DNA from: Streptomyces ambofaciens ATCC 23877
Lineage (GTDB): Bacteria > Actinomycetota > Actinomycetes > Streptomycetales > Streptomycetaceae
Length of the DNA stretch: 64,000 bases
Reading direction: 5' to 3'
Assembly (NCBI RefSeq): GCF_001267885.1
Contig: NZ_CP012382.1
Span: 4,203,001 to 4,267,000, forward strand
A program made the position numbers and the translations under genes. Under the pieces are notes generated by a model. That model saw nothing but the letters and a program-made list of their open reading frames with translations. It ran no database searches and was not told where the DNA came from. Below are positions 36,005 through 45,821 of this stretch, one piece after another; the stretch's first letter is position 1; each line of letters opens with the position of its first letter.

Positions 36005-37671
36005 CTACTTCGTCTCCAGGTCCCGCCGCCGGAAGCCCGCCAGGCCCAGCCACACCAGTCCGGCGGCGACGGCCGTCAGCACCAGCAGCGGGGTCCACTC
36101 CATGTCGGCGGCCGGGAGCCGGGGCACATGGCCGAACGGGGAGAGGTTGTTCATCCAGCCGGGGAAGCGGAGGATCTGGCCGAGGTAGCCGACGACGAAG
36201 GCGTACGCGGGCACGGCCCAGGCCGCCGCACTCGCCCGGGGGGACCAGCCGAAGAGCACCGTCGCCACCCCGGCCGTGACCCACAGGGCGGGCGCGTAGG
36301 CGAGGGCCGCGCCGATCAGCTCGGGCACCAGGACGGCGTCGCCGGTCGAGGCGGCGCCCGCGAGGCCCATGCCCAGGCCGGCCAGGAGCAGGACGAGCGT
36401 GCCGCACCCCACGGCCACGGCCAGGTGACCGCCGACCCAGCGCTCGCGCGACAGGGCGGTGGCGAGCAGCGGTTCGGCACGGCCCGCGGTCTCCTCGGTC
36501 CGGGGCCGCAGCGCCGTCATCACCACGTACACGGCCGCGACCGCCGTGACGACCACCATGATCATCGCGGCGAACGACTCCGCCATGCTGGAACCGCCGA
36601 GGCGTTCCAGGGCCTCCTGGATCTGGTCGATGTCCTTCAGCATGTCGTCGGCCTGCCCGAGGATCGAGCCGTACATCGCGCCCATCAGGAACAGGCCCGC
36701 GCCGAAGCCGGCGAACATGCCGCGGTGCAGCCGCAGGGCGAAGCCGAGGGGCGTGCCCAGGGCGTCGGAGGCGTGCGGAGCGCCGAGCCGCTCCGGCCGC
36801 AGGCCCGCGCCCACGTCCCGCCGGGTGGAGAGCACGAACCCGGCCGCCGCGCAGGCCACGGCCAGGGCGAGGCAGAGCAGCAGCGGCCACCAGTCGTCGT
36901 CGACGTAGACGTACGTGCGCTGGGTCCAGCCGATCGGGGAGAGCCAGGACAGGGCGCCGACCGGGCCGCTGTCGCCGGCGGCCCGCAGTACGTAGGCGAC
37001 GCCGATGGCCGCGAGAGCCATGCCGGTGGCGCCGCGCGCGTGGGCGGTGACCTGGACGGTGACGGCGGCGACGGCGGCGAAGACGAGGCCGACGGCGGCA
37101 TGGCAGGCGCCGTACAGCAGCGATCCCGAGGCGCCGACGCCCTCGATGCCGAGGCCGGTCAGACCGAGGGCCAGCAGCAGGGCGAGGACCAGGTTGGCCA
37201 GGAGGGCGACCGCGAGGGCGGCGGCGAGGTGGGCGTGCCGGCCGACGACGGCCGAGCGCAGCAGCTCGGCCCGTCCGGTCTCCTCCTCGGCGCGGGTGTG
37301 CCGGGCGATGACCAGGACGCTCATCAGGCCGACGAGGACGGCCACGAAGCCGAGCATCTGGTGGCCGAGCATGGCGCCGAAGGTGTAGTCGTCCAGGTAG
37401 TGGCGAGGGCCCGTCATGGCGAGGCCCGCCGGGCTGCTCATCGTCTTCACCGCGTTGGCCCGGTCCTCGGGCGCGCTGTACAGCTCGGCGTAGCTGTCGG
37501 CCGTCGACAGGGTGCCGAGGAGCAGCGCCGCGATCCACACCGGGAGCCGGACGCGGTCGCGGCGCAGGGCGAAGCGGATCAGCGTGCCGGTGCCGGCCAG
37601 CGCGTCCGTGCGGCCGGTGCCGGGCCGGGGGCGTGCCGCGGACCCGGCGGTGGTCGTCGTCGACGCGGCGG

Positions 37672-37675
<4 letters not shown>
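36005..37675 (-). CDS. ABC-2-type exporter permease
   Basis: A 556-residue integral membrane protein with about 12 segments in two similar halves, the arrangement of the actinobacterial polyketide/drug exporters related to TipC and DrrB-like fusions. ATG 37675 overlaps the ATPase stop by four bases. The first half begins [17 protein letters not shown], and a matching [20 protein letters not shown] opens the second. RAEELRS-like '[11 protein letters not shown]' and '[12 protein letters not shown]' loops recur in both halves, supporting internal duplication. The pair is under likely control of the divergent GbsR/MarR-type gene. Confidence 0.88.
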
Positions 37676-38622
<947 letters not shown>

Positions 38623-38635
38623 GTTTTGGAACGTA

Positions 38636-38670
38636 CGCTTCTTTCAGAAATTTGTGAAGTTAAGAAAGCG
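38636..38670. promoter_or_regulatory. Candidate operator in the exporter/regulator divergent gap
   Basis: CGCTTCTTTCAG and, inverted, CGCTTTCTTAAC (as TTAAGAAAGCG on this strand) lie on either side of an AT-rich centre, AAATTTGTGAA. The 73-base gap is distinctly AT-richer than its surroundings and must hold both promoters. An imperfect inverted repeat here fits a MarR-type dimer. Confidence 0.5.
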
Positions 38671-38695
38671 TCAGGATGTGAGGGATGATCGAAGG

Positions 38696-39223
38696 ATGAG
38701 GGCAGCAGAGGAGCCGGCGGGGACGGCGGAACGCGAGCGGGACACCGAGCGTGACCCCGAGGCGGTGTCGAAGTTCGTGGAGGGCTTCGCCGCCCAGCTC
38801 GTCGAGGCCGGGATGCAGCGGATGCCGGCCCGTGTCTTCGCGGCCCTGCTGGCCTCCGACTCGGGATCGCTGACCTCGGCCGAACTCGGCGAACGGCTCC
38901 AGGTCAGCCCGGCCGCCGTCTCCGGTGCCGTCCGCTACCTCTCGCAGCAGCACATGGTCGCGCGCGAGCGCGAACCCGGCTCGCGACGGGAGCGCTACCG
39001 GGTGCACAGCAATCAGTGGTACGAGGCTCTGACCAGCCGCGAGGCCATCCTGAAGCGGTGGGAGAGCGCGCTGCGCGAGGGCGTCGCCAGCCTCGGCGCC
39101 GGGACCCCGGCGGGCCGCCGGATGGCCGAGACGCTGGCGTTCTTCGAGTTCGTCGACGGCGAGATCGCGGCGATGATGGAGCGTTGGCGCGTGCACCGGG
39201 AAGAGCGGTTCGGGCTGGAGTGA
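38696..39223 (+). CDS. GbsR/MarR-type transcriptional regulator
   Basis: A 175-residue winged-helix protein. An acidic/basic tail of about 25 residues precedes FVEGFAAQLVEAGMQRMPAR. The helix-turn-helix is LTSAELGERLQVSPAAVSGA, VRYLSQQHMVARE, with the wing GSRRERYRVHSN, and a C-terminal dimerisation helix ends RWRVHREERFG. The ATG has GAAGG just before it. Divergent from the ABC exporter pair, it probably represses both directions until a substrate of the exporter or a stress signal releases it. Confidence 0.9.
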   Translation: MRAAEEPAGTAERERDTERDPEAVSKFVEGFAAQLVEAGMQRMPARVFAALLASDSGSLTSAELGERLQVSPAAVSGAVRYLSQQHMVAREREPGSRRERYRVHSNQWYEALTSREAILKRWESALREGVASLGAGTPAGRRMAETLAFFEFVDGEIAAMMERWRVHREERFGLE

Positions 39224-39343
39224 GGGCGGCCCGGGAGCCGGCCCAGGCGCCGGACCAAGCGCTGGACCAGCGCCGGACCGATGGCTGGACCGAGGACCGG
39301 GGCCAACGGCGGCCGGGTCAACGCCGGGACCAATGCCAGGCCC

Positions 39344-39575
39344 AAGCCCGCCACCGAGAGCCGCGCAAGCCCGGCACCGAGAGCCGCGCAAGCCCGGCAC
39401 CGAGAGCCGCGCAAGCCCGCCACCAAGAGCCGGCGCAAGCCCGGCACCAGGAGCCGCGCAAGCCCGGCACCGAGAGCCGCGCAAGCCCGCCACCAAGAGC
39501 CGGCGCAAGCCCGGCACCAGGAGCCGCGCAAGCCCGACACCAAGAGCCGCCCAAGCCCGCCACCAAGAGCCGACC
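39344..39575. repeat. Minisatellite: ten 23/24-base units
   Basis: Units begin AAGCCCGGCACCGAGAGCC (variants CGCCACC, CACCAAG, CACCAGG) at 39344, 39367, 39390, 39413, 39437, 39460, 39483, 39507, 39530 and 39553. The 70 bases 39413-39482 recur as 39483-39552, a higher-order duplication. It fills most of the 400-base gap between the GbsR-type gene and a convergent gene. Both strands can be read as Pro/Arg/Lys-rich or Arg/Gly/Leu-rich frames, but none has a ribosome site or continues beyond the repeats convincingly, so I treat it as non-coding. Confidence 0.88.
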
Positions 39576-39626
39576 CGACCGGTCAGGCCCCCACCCTCAC
39601 CACCTCACCCCTCACCCCCTCACCCC

Positions 39627-40577
39627 TCACCCCACGGGCAGCGTCAGCCCCCACGCCCCCTCCCGCACCGTCCACGTCCGCGTCCGCACCGGCCCCGACA
39701 CCACCGCGTCGGCCCGGTACCGGAAGTGCGCTCCCGACACGGTCACCGTCAGTCCGCTCGCCGTCAGCGGTGGCGTCTCCGCGTCCGCCGACGACAAGGG
39801 CCGCACCTCCACCACGGCCACCCCGCCGGCGCCCGGCATCACCGAGACCGCCTCCACCGGCTGGTCCAGATCCACCAGCGTCACCCCGTCGACCTCCACC
39901 CGCAGCCGGGCCGGACCGGCCGCCCCCACGGCGACCGTGCCCCGGGCGGGCCGCGAGGGCGTCAGTGTCCGGACGAGGGACTGGCAGGTCCGCAGCCAGT
40001 GGTGCCCGGAAGCCGACGCGGACCCGCCCGGCCCCCCGCCCGACCGGAAGCCCGGCCCGGTGCCCGTCCCCGTCCCCGCCCCCGGCCCCCTCTCCGCGGG
40101 CCCGGAGACCGGCGGGATCCCCACCGCCCCCAGCACCACCCCGTCGCTGTCGTCGACGAGCAGGTCCAGCCGCCGCTCCGCCCCGTCCAGCACCGACCGG
40201 GCCGCCGCCACCGCACCCGACGGCAGCCCGAGCGACCGGGTGAGGCCCAGCACCGGCCCCACGGGCACCACGGACAGCGCGCACCCCGCGAGCTCCCGGT
40301 GCCGGTGCAGGAGGGCCACGGTCCGCAGCAGCGCGCGGTCGTCACCGATCACCACGGGCCGTCGCGAACCCCGCCGCCGCAACGCCCGGGCGAACTCCTC
40401 CGGACCCTCCGGCAGACACACCTTCGTGCTCGCCGCACCCGCGCTGAGCACGTCTTTCGCGATCCGTACGGACTCCCCGTCGGTGCGCCGGGCGACCGGA
40501 TCGACGACCACCAGAAGCTGGTCCCGCCTCGCGGAGGATGTCGCGGAAGAGTTCGCGGAAGTCGCCACCTCGGCCAT
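39627..40577 (-). CDS. Diacylglycerol-kinase-like protein
   Basis: A 316-residue protein resembling the NAD/diacylglycerol kinase catalytic fold. It has a first strand [12 protein letters not shown], and [20 protein letters not shown] where the family has a GGDGT motif; here that reads [24 protein letters not shown] then matches the usual PLGTGNDFAR position, again altered. Catalysis is therefore doubtful. A Gly/Pro/Thr-rich insert lies around residues 180-205. ATG 40577 has GAGGAAG before it. It is divergent from purA across 185 bases containing hairpins. Confidence 0.68.
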   Translation of the reverse strand: MAEVATSANSSATSSARRDQLLVVVDPVARRTDGESVRIAKDVLSAGAASTKVCLPEGPEEFARALRRRGSRRPVVIGDDRALLRTVALLHRHRELAGCALSVVPVGPVLGLTRSLGLPSGAVAAARSVLDGAERRLDLLVDDSDGVVLGAVGIPPVSGPAERGPGAGTGTGTGPGFRSGGGPGGSASASGHHWLRTCQSLVRTLTPSRPARGTVAVGAAGPARLRVEVDGVTLVDLDQPVEAVSVMPGAGGVAVVEVRPLSSADAETPPLTASGLTVTVSGAHFRYRADAVVSGPVRTRTWTVREGAWGLTLPVG

Positions 40578-40610
40578 GCCTCGCTTCCTCGGGTAGCATC
40601 TTTGTGCAAG

Positions 40611-40638
40611 AGCCCCTTGCGCTATTGCGCCAGGGGCT
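40611..40638. promoter_or_regulatory. Strong hairpin in the purA divergent region
   Basis: AGCCCCTTGCGC, loop TATT, GCGCCAGGGGCT: 11 of 12 pairs. A second short palindrome, GTTGGC-G-GCCAAC, is at 40668-40680. The genes on both sides point away, so this is not a terminator of an annotated gene. It lies in the shared control region and possibly in a purA leader. Confidence 0.55.
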
Positions 40639-40762
40639 TCGTCTATTCCGGGGCATCCGGTCCGACGGTTGGCGGCCAACGACGGTCGCGGTGTACGTGG
40701 CGGAAATCCACCGCGTACGCCCTCGACCATGGACATGCCCCGCCCGGAAGGGGTGTACGCGC

Positions 40763-42046
40763 GTGCCCGCACTTGTGCTGCTCGGTGCTCAGTGGGGTGA
40801 CGAAGGCAAGGGAAAGGCGACGGACCTGCTCGGTGGTTCCGTCGACTATGTGGTGCGCTACCAGGGCGGCAACAACGCCGGCCACACGGTAGTCGTGGGC
40901 GATCAGAAGTACGCCCTCCACCTGCTCCCTTCCGGAATCCTGTCTCCCGGCTGTACGCCGGTCATCGGTAACGGTGTCGTTGTCGACCCGTCGGTCCTGT
41001 TCTCCGAGCTGAGCGGGCTGAACGAGCGCGGCGTCGACACGTCCAAGCTCCTGATCAGCGGAAACGCGCACATCATCACGCCGTACAACGTGACCGTCGA
41101 CAAGGTGACGGAACGCTTCCTCGGCAAGCGCAAGATCGGCACCACCGGCCGCGGCATCGGTCCGACCTACGCCGACAAGATCAACCGTGTCGGTATCCGC
41201 GTCCAGGACCTCTACGACGAGTCGATCCTCACCCAGAAGGTCGAGGCGGCGCTCGACGCCAAGAACCAGATGCTCACCAAGCTCTACAACCGGCGCGCGA
41301 TCGCCGTCGAGCAGGTGGTCGAGGAGCTGCTGGGCTACGCGGACAAGCTCCGCCCGTACGTCGCCGACACCGTCCTGGTCCTCAACCAGGCCCTCGACGA
41401 CGACAAGGTGGTCCTCTTCGAGGGCGGCCAGGGCACGCTCCTGGACATCGACCACGGCACGTACCCCTTCGTGACCTCGTCGAACCCGACCGCGGGCGGC
41501 GCCTGCACCGGCGCCGGCGTGGGCCCGACGAAGATCAGCCGGGTCATCGGCATCCTCAAGGCGTACACGACCCGCGTCGGCGCCGGTCCGTTCCCGACGG
41601 AGCTGTTCGACGAGGACGGTGAGGCCCTGCGCCGCATCGGCGGCGAGCGCGGTGTCACCACCGGCCGCGACCGGCGCTGCGGCTGGTTCGACGCGGTGAT
41701 CGCCCGTTACGCCACCCGCGTCAACGGCCTCACGGACTTCTTCCTCACCAAGCTCGACGTCCTCACCGGCTGGGAGCAGATCCCGGTCTGCGTGGCGTAC
41801 GAGATCGACGGCAAGCGCGTCGAGGAGCTGCCGTACTCGCAGTCCGACTTCCACCACGCGAAGCCGGTCTACGAGATGCTGCCGGGCTGGAGCGAGGACA
41901 TCAGCAAGGCGAAGTCCTTCTCCGACCTGCCGAAGAACGCCCAGGCGTACGTCAAGGCGCTGGAGGAGATGTCCGGCGCCCCGATCTCCGCGATCGGCGT
42001 GGGACCGGGCCGGGACGAGACGATCGAGATCAACTCGTTCCTCTAG
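40763..42046 (+). CDS. purA: Adenylosuccinate synthase
   Basis: A 427-residue GTP-dependent enzyme joining IMP and aspartate, the first committed step to AMP. The P-loop-like GDEGKGK is at 12-18. [44 protein letters not shown] and the catalytic C-terminal [13 protein letters not shown] are intact. GTG 40763 follows GGAAGGGG by about ten bases and gives the usual family start ([15 protein letters not shown]). A hairpin closes the gene. Confidence 0.97.
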   Translation: MPALVLLGAQWGDEGKGKATDLLGGSVDYVVRYQGGNNAGHTVVVGDQKYALHLLPSGILSPGCTPVIGNGVVVDPSVLFSELSGLNERGVDTSKLLISGNAHIITPYNVTVDKVTERFLGKRKIGTTGRGIGPTYADKINRVGIRVQDLYDESILTQKVEAALDAKNQMLTKLYNRRAIAVEQVVEELLGYADKLRPYVADTVLVLNQALDDDKVVLFEGGQGTLLDIDHGTYPFVTSSNPTAGGACTGAGVGPTKISRVIGILKAYTTRVGAGPFPTELFDEDGEALRRIGGERGVTTGRDRRCGWFDAVIARYATRVNGLTDFFLTKLDVLTGWEQIPVCVAYEIDGKRVEELPYSQSDFHHAKPVYEMLPGWSEDISKAKSFSDLPKNAQAYVKALEEMSGAPISAIGVGPGRDETIEINSFL

Positions 42047-42065
42047 GCACCACGGACGCGTGCCC

Positions 42066-42099
42066 GACGGCCGGGACCCCGCACGGGGCCCCGGCCGTC
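42066..42099. terminator. Hairpin after purA
   Basis: GACGGCCGGGACCCC and GGGGCCCCGGCCGTC pair with one wobble around GCAC. Confidence 0.78.
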
Positions 42100-42166
42100 G
42101 GCGTCCGGGCGGCGGCTACGCTGGCCGGGACCAGCAGTGGACGGAACGGCGCGGAGCGAGCGGAAC

Positions 42167-42691
42167 ATGCGGATCGGTAACCCCCTGCCCGTCGGTCTGC
42201 GCAGGAAGCCCTCCGTCCGGATGTGGATCTGGCTGACCGTGGCGCTCGTCGCCGTGGCCGGCGGCCTCCGCTACGTCGACAGCCACCGCGTCTCCGCCGC
42301 CCCGCACGCGGACCACGCCAAGTGCGACGAGGTCGTCTCCCGCCTGCCCGACGACATACCCGGTGCCTCGCGCGACTGGACCCTCGGAGAGGGCGTCGCG
42401 GCCTGGGGCGGCCGGTCCGCGGTGTTCCGCTGCGGCGCCGAGGAACTGCCGCCCAACATCAACCTCTGCGTCACGGTCGACGGCGTCGACTGGGTCCTGG
42501 ACGAGGAGCGGCTCCAGCGCGACGGCGTGAGCGTCCTGCGCACCTACGGCCGCTCACCGGCCGTGGAGTTCACGTACTCCGGCCCGCGCGAGGAGGTCGG
42601 GGGCATCCTGACCGCGCTCGACCCCGCCGTGAAGTGGCTCCCGCAGCAGCGCAAGTGCGTCGGCCTCCAGGACGCCGAGATCATCCAGTAG
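42167..42691 (+). CDS. DUF3515-like membrane-anchored protein
   Basis: A 174-residue protein from ATG 42167, which has GGAG upstream; GTG 42137 would add ten residues. One membrane segment near the start (MWIWLTVALVAVAGGLRYV) puts the rest outside. The family pattern CDEVVSRLPDDIPG, then VAAWGGRSAVFRCGAEELPP, NLCVTVDGVDWVLDEE is visible. Four cysteines probably form disulphides. DUF3515 proteins are general to actinobacteria with no assigned role. Confidence 0.78.
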   Translation: MRIGNPLPVGLRRKPSVRMWIWLTVALVAVAGGLRYVDSHRVSAAPHADHAKCDEVVSRLPDDIPGASRDWTLGEGVAAWGGRSAVFRCGAEELPPNINLCVTVDGVDWVLDEERLQRDGVSVLRTYGRSPAVEFTYSGPREEVGGILTALDPAVKWLPQQRKCVGLQDAEIIQ

Positions 42692-42763
42692 GCCTCGGGC
42701 CCGCGTCGCCGTTTCGGCCCCCTCCGCCGCGCGCCGCCGCGGGGCGTGGTGTCGGATCGGGGC

Positions 42764-42964
42764 ATGACCGACCGTGACCGCGCCGCTTCCTGCCAGGGCC
42801 CGTACGGCGTCGAGGGCGACCCGGGGGACTGCGGCGACCCCGTCCGTTTCGAGGTGTCCCGGCACCGGAGGACGCCGCTGCGGGTGTGCCCCGTGCACCT
42901 GGGGCCGGCGCTGCTGCTGGCGGAAGGGGTCCTGTGGCCGCCGGGAATCTCCTTGATCCGCTGA
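42764..42964 (+). CDS. Small Cys-rich protein, unknown
   Basis: A 66-residue reading frame from ATG 42764, with only a weak GGATCGGGG ribosome site. Cysteines and histidines are arranged CQGPYGVEGDPGDCGDP, then RHRR and RVCPVHLGPA. A zinc-binding fold of the type C..C..CxxH is possible. The codon bias agrees with coding. I do not recognise it. Confidence 0.5.
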   Translation: MTDRDRAASCQGPYGVEGDPGDCGDPVRFEVSRHRRTPLRVCPVHLGPALLLAEGVLWPPGISLIR

Positions 42965-43046
42965 GGAGGCGGGTCACCGGAGTGGTTCACTTGGGTGACC
43001 CGGCCGGACCCGCCCGGGCCCCGAGGACGCGGAAGGAAGCCGTACG

Positions 43047-43940
43047 GTGCCCGGACGATCCGATGCGATGGCAGAGCGCTTCGAACAGGACCGTCCCCGG
43101 CTGCGTGCCGTCGCGTACCGCATCCTCGGTTCCCTCGGCGAGGCCGACGACGCCCTCCAGGACGCCTGGCTGCGCGCCGACCGCGCGGACACCTCCGGCG
43201 TGGAGAATCCTTCCGGCTGGCTCACCACCGTCGTCGCCCGGGTCTGCCTCAACATGCTGCGCGCCCGCGACACCCGCCGCGAGGACCCCCTGGACGACGC
43301 GACGGACCGCCGGCCCGCCACCGCCCTGCCCGGCGCCCGCACCGCGGATCCCGCGGAGGAGGTCCAGCTCGCCGACGAGGTGGGCATCGCCCTGCTGATC
43401 GTCCTGGACACCCTGGGTCCCGCCGAGCGGCTGGCCTTCGTCCTGCACGACATGTTCGACGTGCCCTTCGACGACATCGCCGCGATGCTCGACAAGACCC
43501 CCGCGGCCACCCGGCAACTGGCCAGCCGCGCCCGCCGCCGGGTGCGGGGCGTGCCCGCGCCCGACGCCGACGCGCCCCGCCGGCGCCGGGCGGTCGACGC
43601 CTATCTGGCGGCCACCCGCGGCGGCGACTTCGACGCGCTGGTCGCGCTGCTCCACCCGGACGTGGTGCTGCGCGCGGACGCGGCGGTCGTGCCGACTCCC
43701 GGGCCGATCGAGATCACCGGCGTGGAGCCGGTCGCCCGGGGCGCGATGGCCTCGATGGCCCGCGCCCGGTTCACCGGCGTGCTGCTCGTGGACGGCCGGC
43801 TGGGCCTGGCGATGGCCGAGAACGGCAGGCTGCGGGTGGTGCTCCGCTTCACCTTCGCGGACGACGGGCTCATCACCGGCATCGACGTGATCGCGGAGCC
43901 CGGCCGGCTGAGCACACTGGACATCTCCGGCATAGGGTGA
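43047..43940 (+). CDS. ECF sigma factor, SigJ/ECF41-like
   Basis: A 297-residue sigma factor with region 2 (FEQDRPRLRAVAYRILGSLG, EADDALQDAWLRA) and region 4 (LGPAERLAFVLHDMFDVPFD, then IAAMLDKTPAATRQLASRAR). A C-terminal SnoaL-like extension of about 110 residues ends in the ECF41-type RLSTLDI. In that group the extension, not a separate anti-sigma factor, controls activity. GTG 43047 has GGAAGGAAG upstream; ATG 43068 is an alternative. The usual ECF41 partner (carboxymuconolactone decarboxylase or oxidoreductase) is not adjacent. Confidence 0.88.
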   Translation: MPGRSDAMAERFEQDRPRLRAVAYRILGSLGEADDALQDAWLRADRADTSGVENPSGWLTTVVARVCLNMLRARDTRREDPLDDATDRRPATALPGARTADPAEEVQLADEVGIALLIVLDTLGPAERLAFVLHDMFDVPFDDIAAMLDKTPAATRQLASRARRRVRGVPAPDADAPRRRRAVDAYLAATRGGDFDALVALLHPDVVLRADAAVVPTPGPIEITGVEPVARGAMASMARARFTGVLLVDGRLGLAMAENGRLRVVLRFTFADDGLITGIDVIAEPGRLSTLDISGIG

Positions 43941-43979
43941 ATGTGTACACGTCGCGTCGGCCAGAAGAAGGTGAGTGCG

Positions 43980-44270
43980 ATGCGCGTGCTGCTCAGAGCG
44001 ACGCTGGACACGGAGAAGTCGAACGAGCTGATCCGCAGCGGCAAGATGCCGGAGATGATGAAGGCGACCCTCGATCACCTCAAGCCGGAGGCCGCCTACT
44101 TCGGCACCCTCGACGGCCGCCGCACCGCCCTGCTCGTCCTCGACATGCAGGACAGCTCCCAGTTGCCCCCGATCGGCGAGCCGTTCCTCCTGGAGATGAA
44201 CGCCGACGTCGACGTCTGCCCGATCATGAACGCCGACGACCTGGCGAAGGGTCTCTCCCAGCTCGGCTGA
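43980..44270 (+). CDS. Conserved small protein beside the sigma factor
   Basis: A 96-residue cytoplasmic protein with GAAGGTGAG before the ATG. It begins MRVLLRATLDTEKSNELIRS and has LKPEAAYFGTLDGRRTALLV, then DVDVCPIMNADDLAKGL. The beta-alpha-beta pattern suggests a dimeric alpha/beta-barrel (ferredoxin-like) fold. Related short proteins are known in actinobacteria without function. It starts 39 bases after the sigma gene, so it may be its cotranscribed target. Confidence 0.75.
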   Translation: MRVLLRATLDTEKSNELIRSGKMPEMMKATLDHLKPEAAYFGTLDGRRTALLVLDMQDSSQLPPIGEPFLLEMNADVDVCPIMNADDLAKGLSQLG

Positions 44271-44289
44271 CCGGCGGCGACCGGTCAGC
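44266..44289. terminator. Hairpin containing both convergent stop codons
   Basis: GCTGACCGG, loop CGGCGA, CCGGTCAGC. The TGA of the small + gene is in the left arm and the TGA of the - gene is in the right arm. Confidence 0.6.
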
Positions 44290-44950
44290 TGAAGACGATC
44301 ATCGAGCCCTGTGCCAGGCTCCGCGTGGCCGCCGCGTGCAGGCCCAGCCACACATGGCGCTCCCGGGCGAAGGGGCTGGAGTCGTACGGCGCGGGCGCGG
44401 CCGGTTCCTCCAGCTCCGTCGGGGCGAGCGGCGGCTGCGGCGGCGCAGGGGGGTTGGCCGGGTCGATGCCGAGGGCCGGGGCGACGGCCTCCAGCTCCCG
44501 CAGCAGGGTGTGCGAGGACCCCAAGGGGCCGCCTCCCGCCAGGAGTTCGTCGCTGGCGAGCGGGTGCGGGAAGTCGACGGGGACGTAGGCGCCCGCGTGG
44601 TCGTAGTGCCAGACCAGGTGCGAGCGCTGGGCCGTCGCCTCGAACATCTCCAGCAACTGCTCGTAGTCACCGCCGAGTTCGTCCACCGGCGTCACCGGCA
44701 GCCCGCACAGCTGGAGCAGGTACGCCCGGCGCAGGAAGTGCAGCGCGTCGTAGTCGAAACCGGCCACCGGGGCGACCTCGCCGGACAGTCCCGGCATGTA
44801 CTGGTACACCGGCACCGGCGGCAGCCCGGCCTCGGCGAGCACCTTGTCGTATTGCGCGAGTTCCTCGGCGAACGGGTTGTCCGGCGTGTGGCACAGGATG
44901 TCGACGAGCGGTACCAGCCACAGGTCACAGGCCAAAAGAGGGCTCCTCAC
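44285..44950 (-). CDS. Conserved hypothetical protein, cytoplasmic
   Basis: About 221 residues from GTG 44950. TTG 44935 has GGAG seven bases in front and may be the real start (giving LACDLWLVPLVDILCH). Visible features are HTPDNPFAEELAQYDKVLAE, YDALHFLRRAYLLQLCGLPV, and FEATAQRSHLVWHYDHAGAY. A Pro-rich stretch lies near the C-terminus (ANPPAPPQPPLAPTE). I do not recognise a domain and see no membrane segment. Confidence 0.68.
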   Translation of the reverse strand: MRSPLLACDLWLVPLVDILCHTPDNPFAEELAQYDKVLAEAGLPPVPVYQYMPGLSGEVAPVAGFDYDALHFLRRAYLLQLCGLPVTPVDELGGDYEQLLEMFEATAQRSHLVWHYDHAGAYVPVDFPHPLASDELLAGGGPLGSSHTLLRELEAVAPALGIDPANPPAPPQPPLAPTELEEPAAPAPYDSSPFARERHVWLGLHAAATRSLAQGSMIVFS

Positions 44951-45066
44951 ACAGCACGGTGGTCAGGGACGGCGGTCGGGCACGGTGGTCAGGAAGCGTA
45001 GTCGGTGCGCGGCGCGTGCAGATCCCATACCCATCTGGGGCCGGACCACGACACCTCAGGCGTTGG

Positions 45067-45768
45067 TCATCCGTCGGCGAGCCGCTCGATGAGGGCGAGC
45101 GAGTGGGCGTTGTACGCGTCGACGAGCGAGCGCGCGGCCGGGGCGTCGAGGCGGGCGAGGGCGTCGACCAGTTCCGTGTGCCCGGACCACAGCGCGCCCC
45201 GCAGGTCGCTGAGCCGGCGCAGGTGCTGCACCGTGCACACCCAGCTCTGCACGCGCAGCCGGTGCAGGAAGTCGGCGAGGTAGCGGTTGCCGAACAGGAC
45301 GGCCAGCTCGCGCCAGTAGCGCAGGTCGTAGCCGATGAGGACGGTCAGTTCCCCGGCCGCGGCGGCGCGCTGCGCCTCCTCGCCGCGGCGGCGGACCCCG
45401 GCGAGAGCGGCGGCGATCCGCGGGTCGTCCGGGCTCGGTCCGTCCCGCCGGTCGGCGAGGAGGGCGAGGAACATCCCGTCGGTGACGAGGCTGCGGGCCT
45501 CGATCATGCTCCGGAAGTCGTCGACCGAGTACTCGTGGACGCGGAAGCCGCGGTGGTGGTCGGCGTCGAGCAGCCCCTGTGCCGACAGGTCGACCAGCGC
45601 TTCGCGTACGGGCGTCGCGGACACCCCGTACTGGTCGGCGATCTCCTTGACGGTGAACTCCTGCCCCGGCCGGAGCCGCCCGGCGAGCACCTCGTCGCGG
45701 AGCGCGTCGGCGATCTGCTGCCGCAGGGTGCTGCGGGTGACGGCGGCGCCGCCGCTGGGGCCGGGCAT
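45067..45768 (-). CDS. GntR-family regulator, FadR-type
   Basis: A 233-residue repressor. The winged helix-turn-helix is at about residues 10-75 (STLRQQIADALRDEVLAGRL, EIADQYGVSATPVREALVDL, LDADHHRGFRVHE). An all-helical FCD ligand domain (VDDFRSMIEARSLVTDGM to RSLVDAYNAHSLALIERL) follows. FCD proteins bind small organic acids, often with a metal. The class III aminotransferase gene lies upstream on the same strand and is separated by an iterated motif, which makes it the natural target. Confidence 0.9.
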   Translation of the reverse strand: MPGPSGGAAVTRSTLRQQIADALRDEVLAGRLRPGQEFTVKEIADQYGVSATPVREALVDLSAQGLLDADHHRGFRVHEYSVDDFRSMIEARSLVTDGMFLALLADRRDGPSPDDPRIAAALAGVRRRGEEAQRAAAAGELTVLIGYDLRYWRELAVLFGNRYLADFLHRLRVQSWVCTVQHLRRLSDLRGALWSGHTELVDALARLDAPAARSLVDAYNAHSLALIERLADG

Positions 45769-45821
45769 GGTCGGGCGGTCTCCTCGTCGCGTCCGGGGGG
45801 CGTACGCGCGCACGCGGCTGC

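Noticed and set aside
39344..39575. CRISPR array
   Set aside because: Units abut with no unique spacers and there are no cas genes.
39281..39626. Pro/Arg/Lys-rich frames across the minisatellite, possible repeat protein
   Set aside because: No ribosome site or continuous non-repeat portion, and mixed 23/24-base units break the frame repeatedly.
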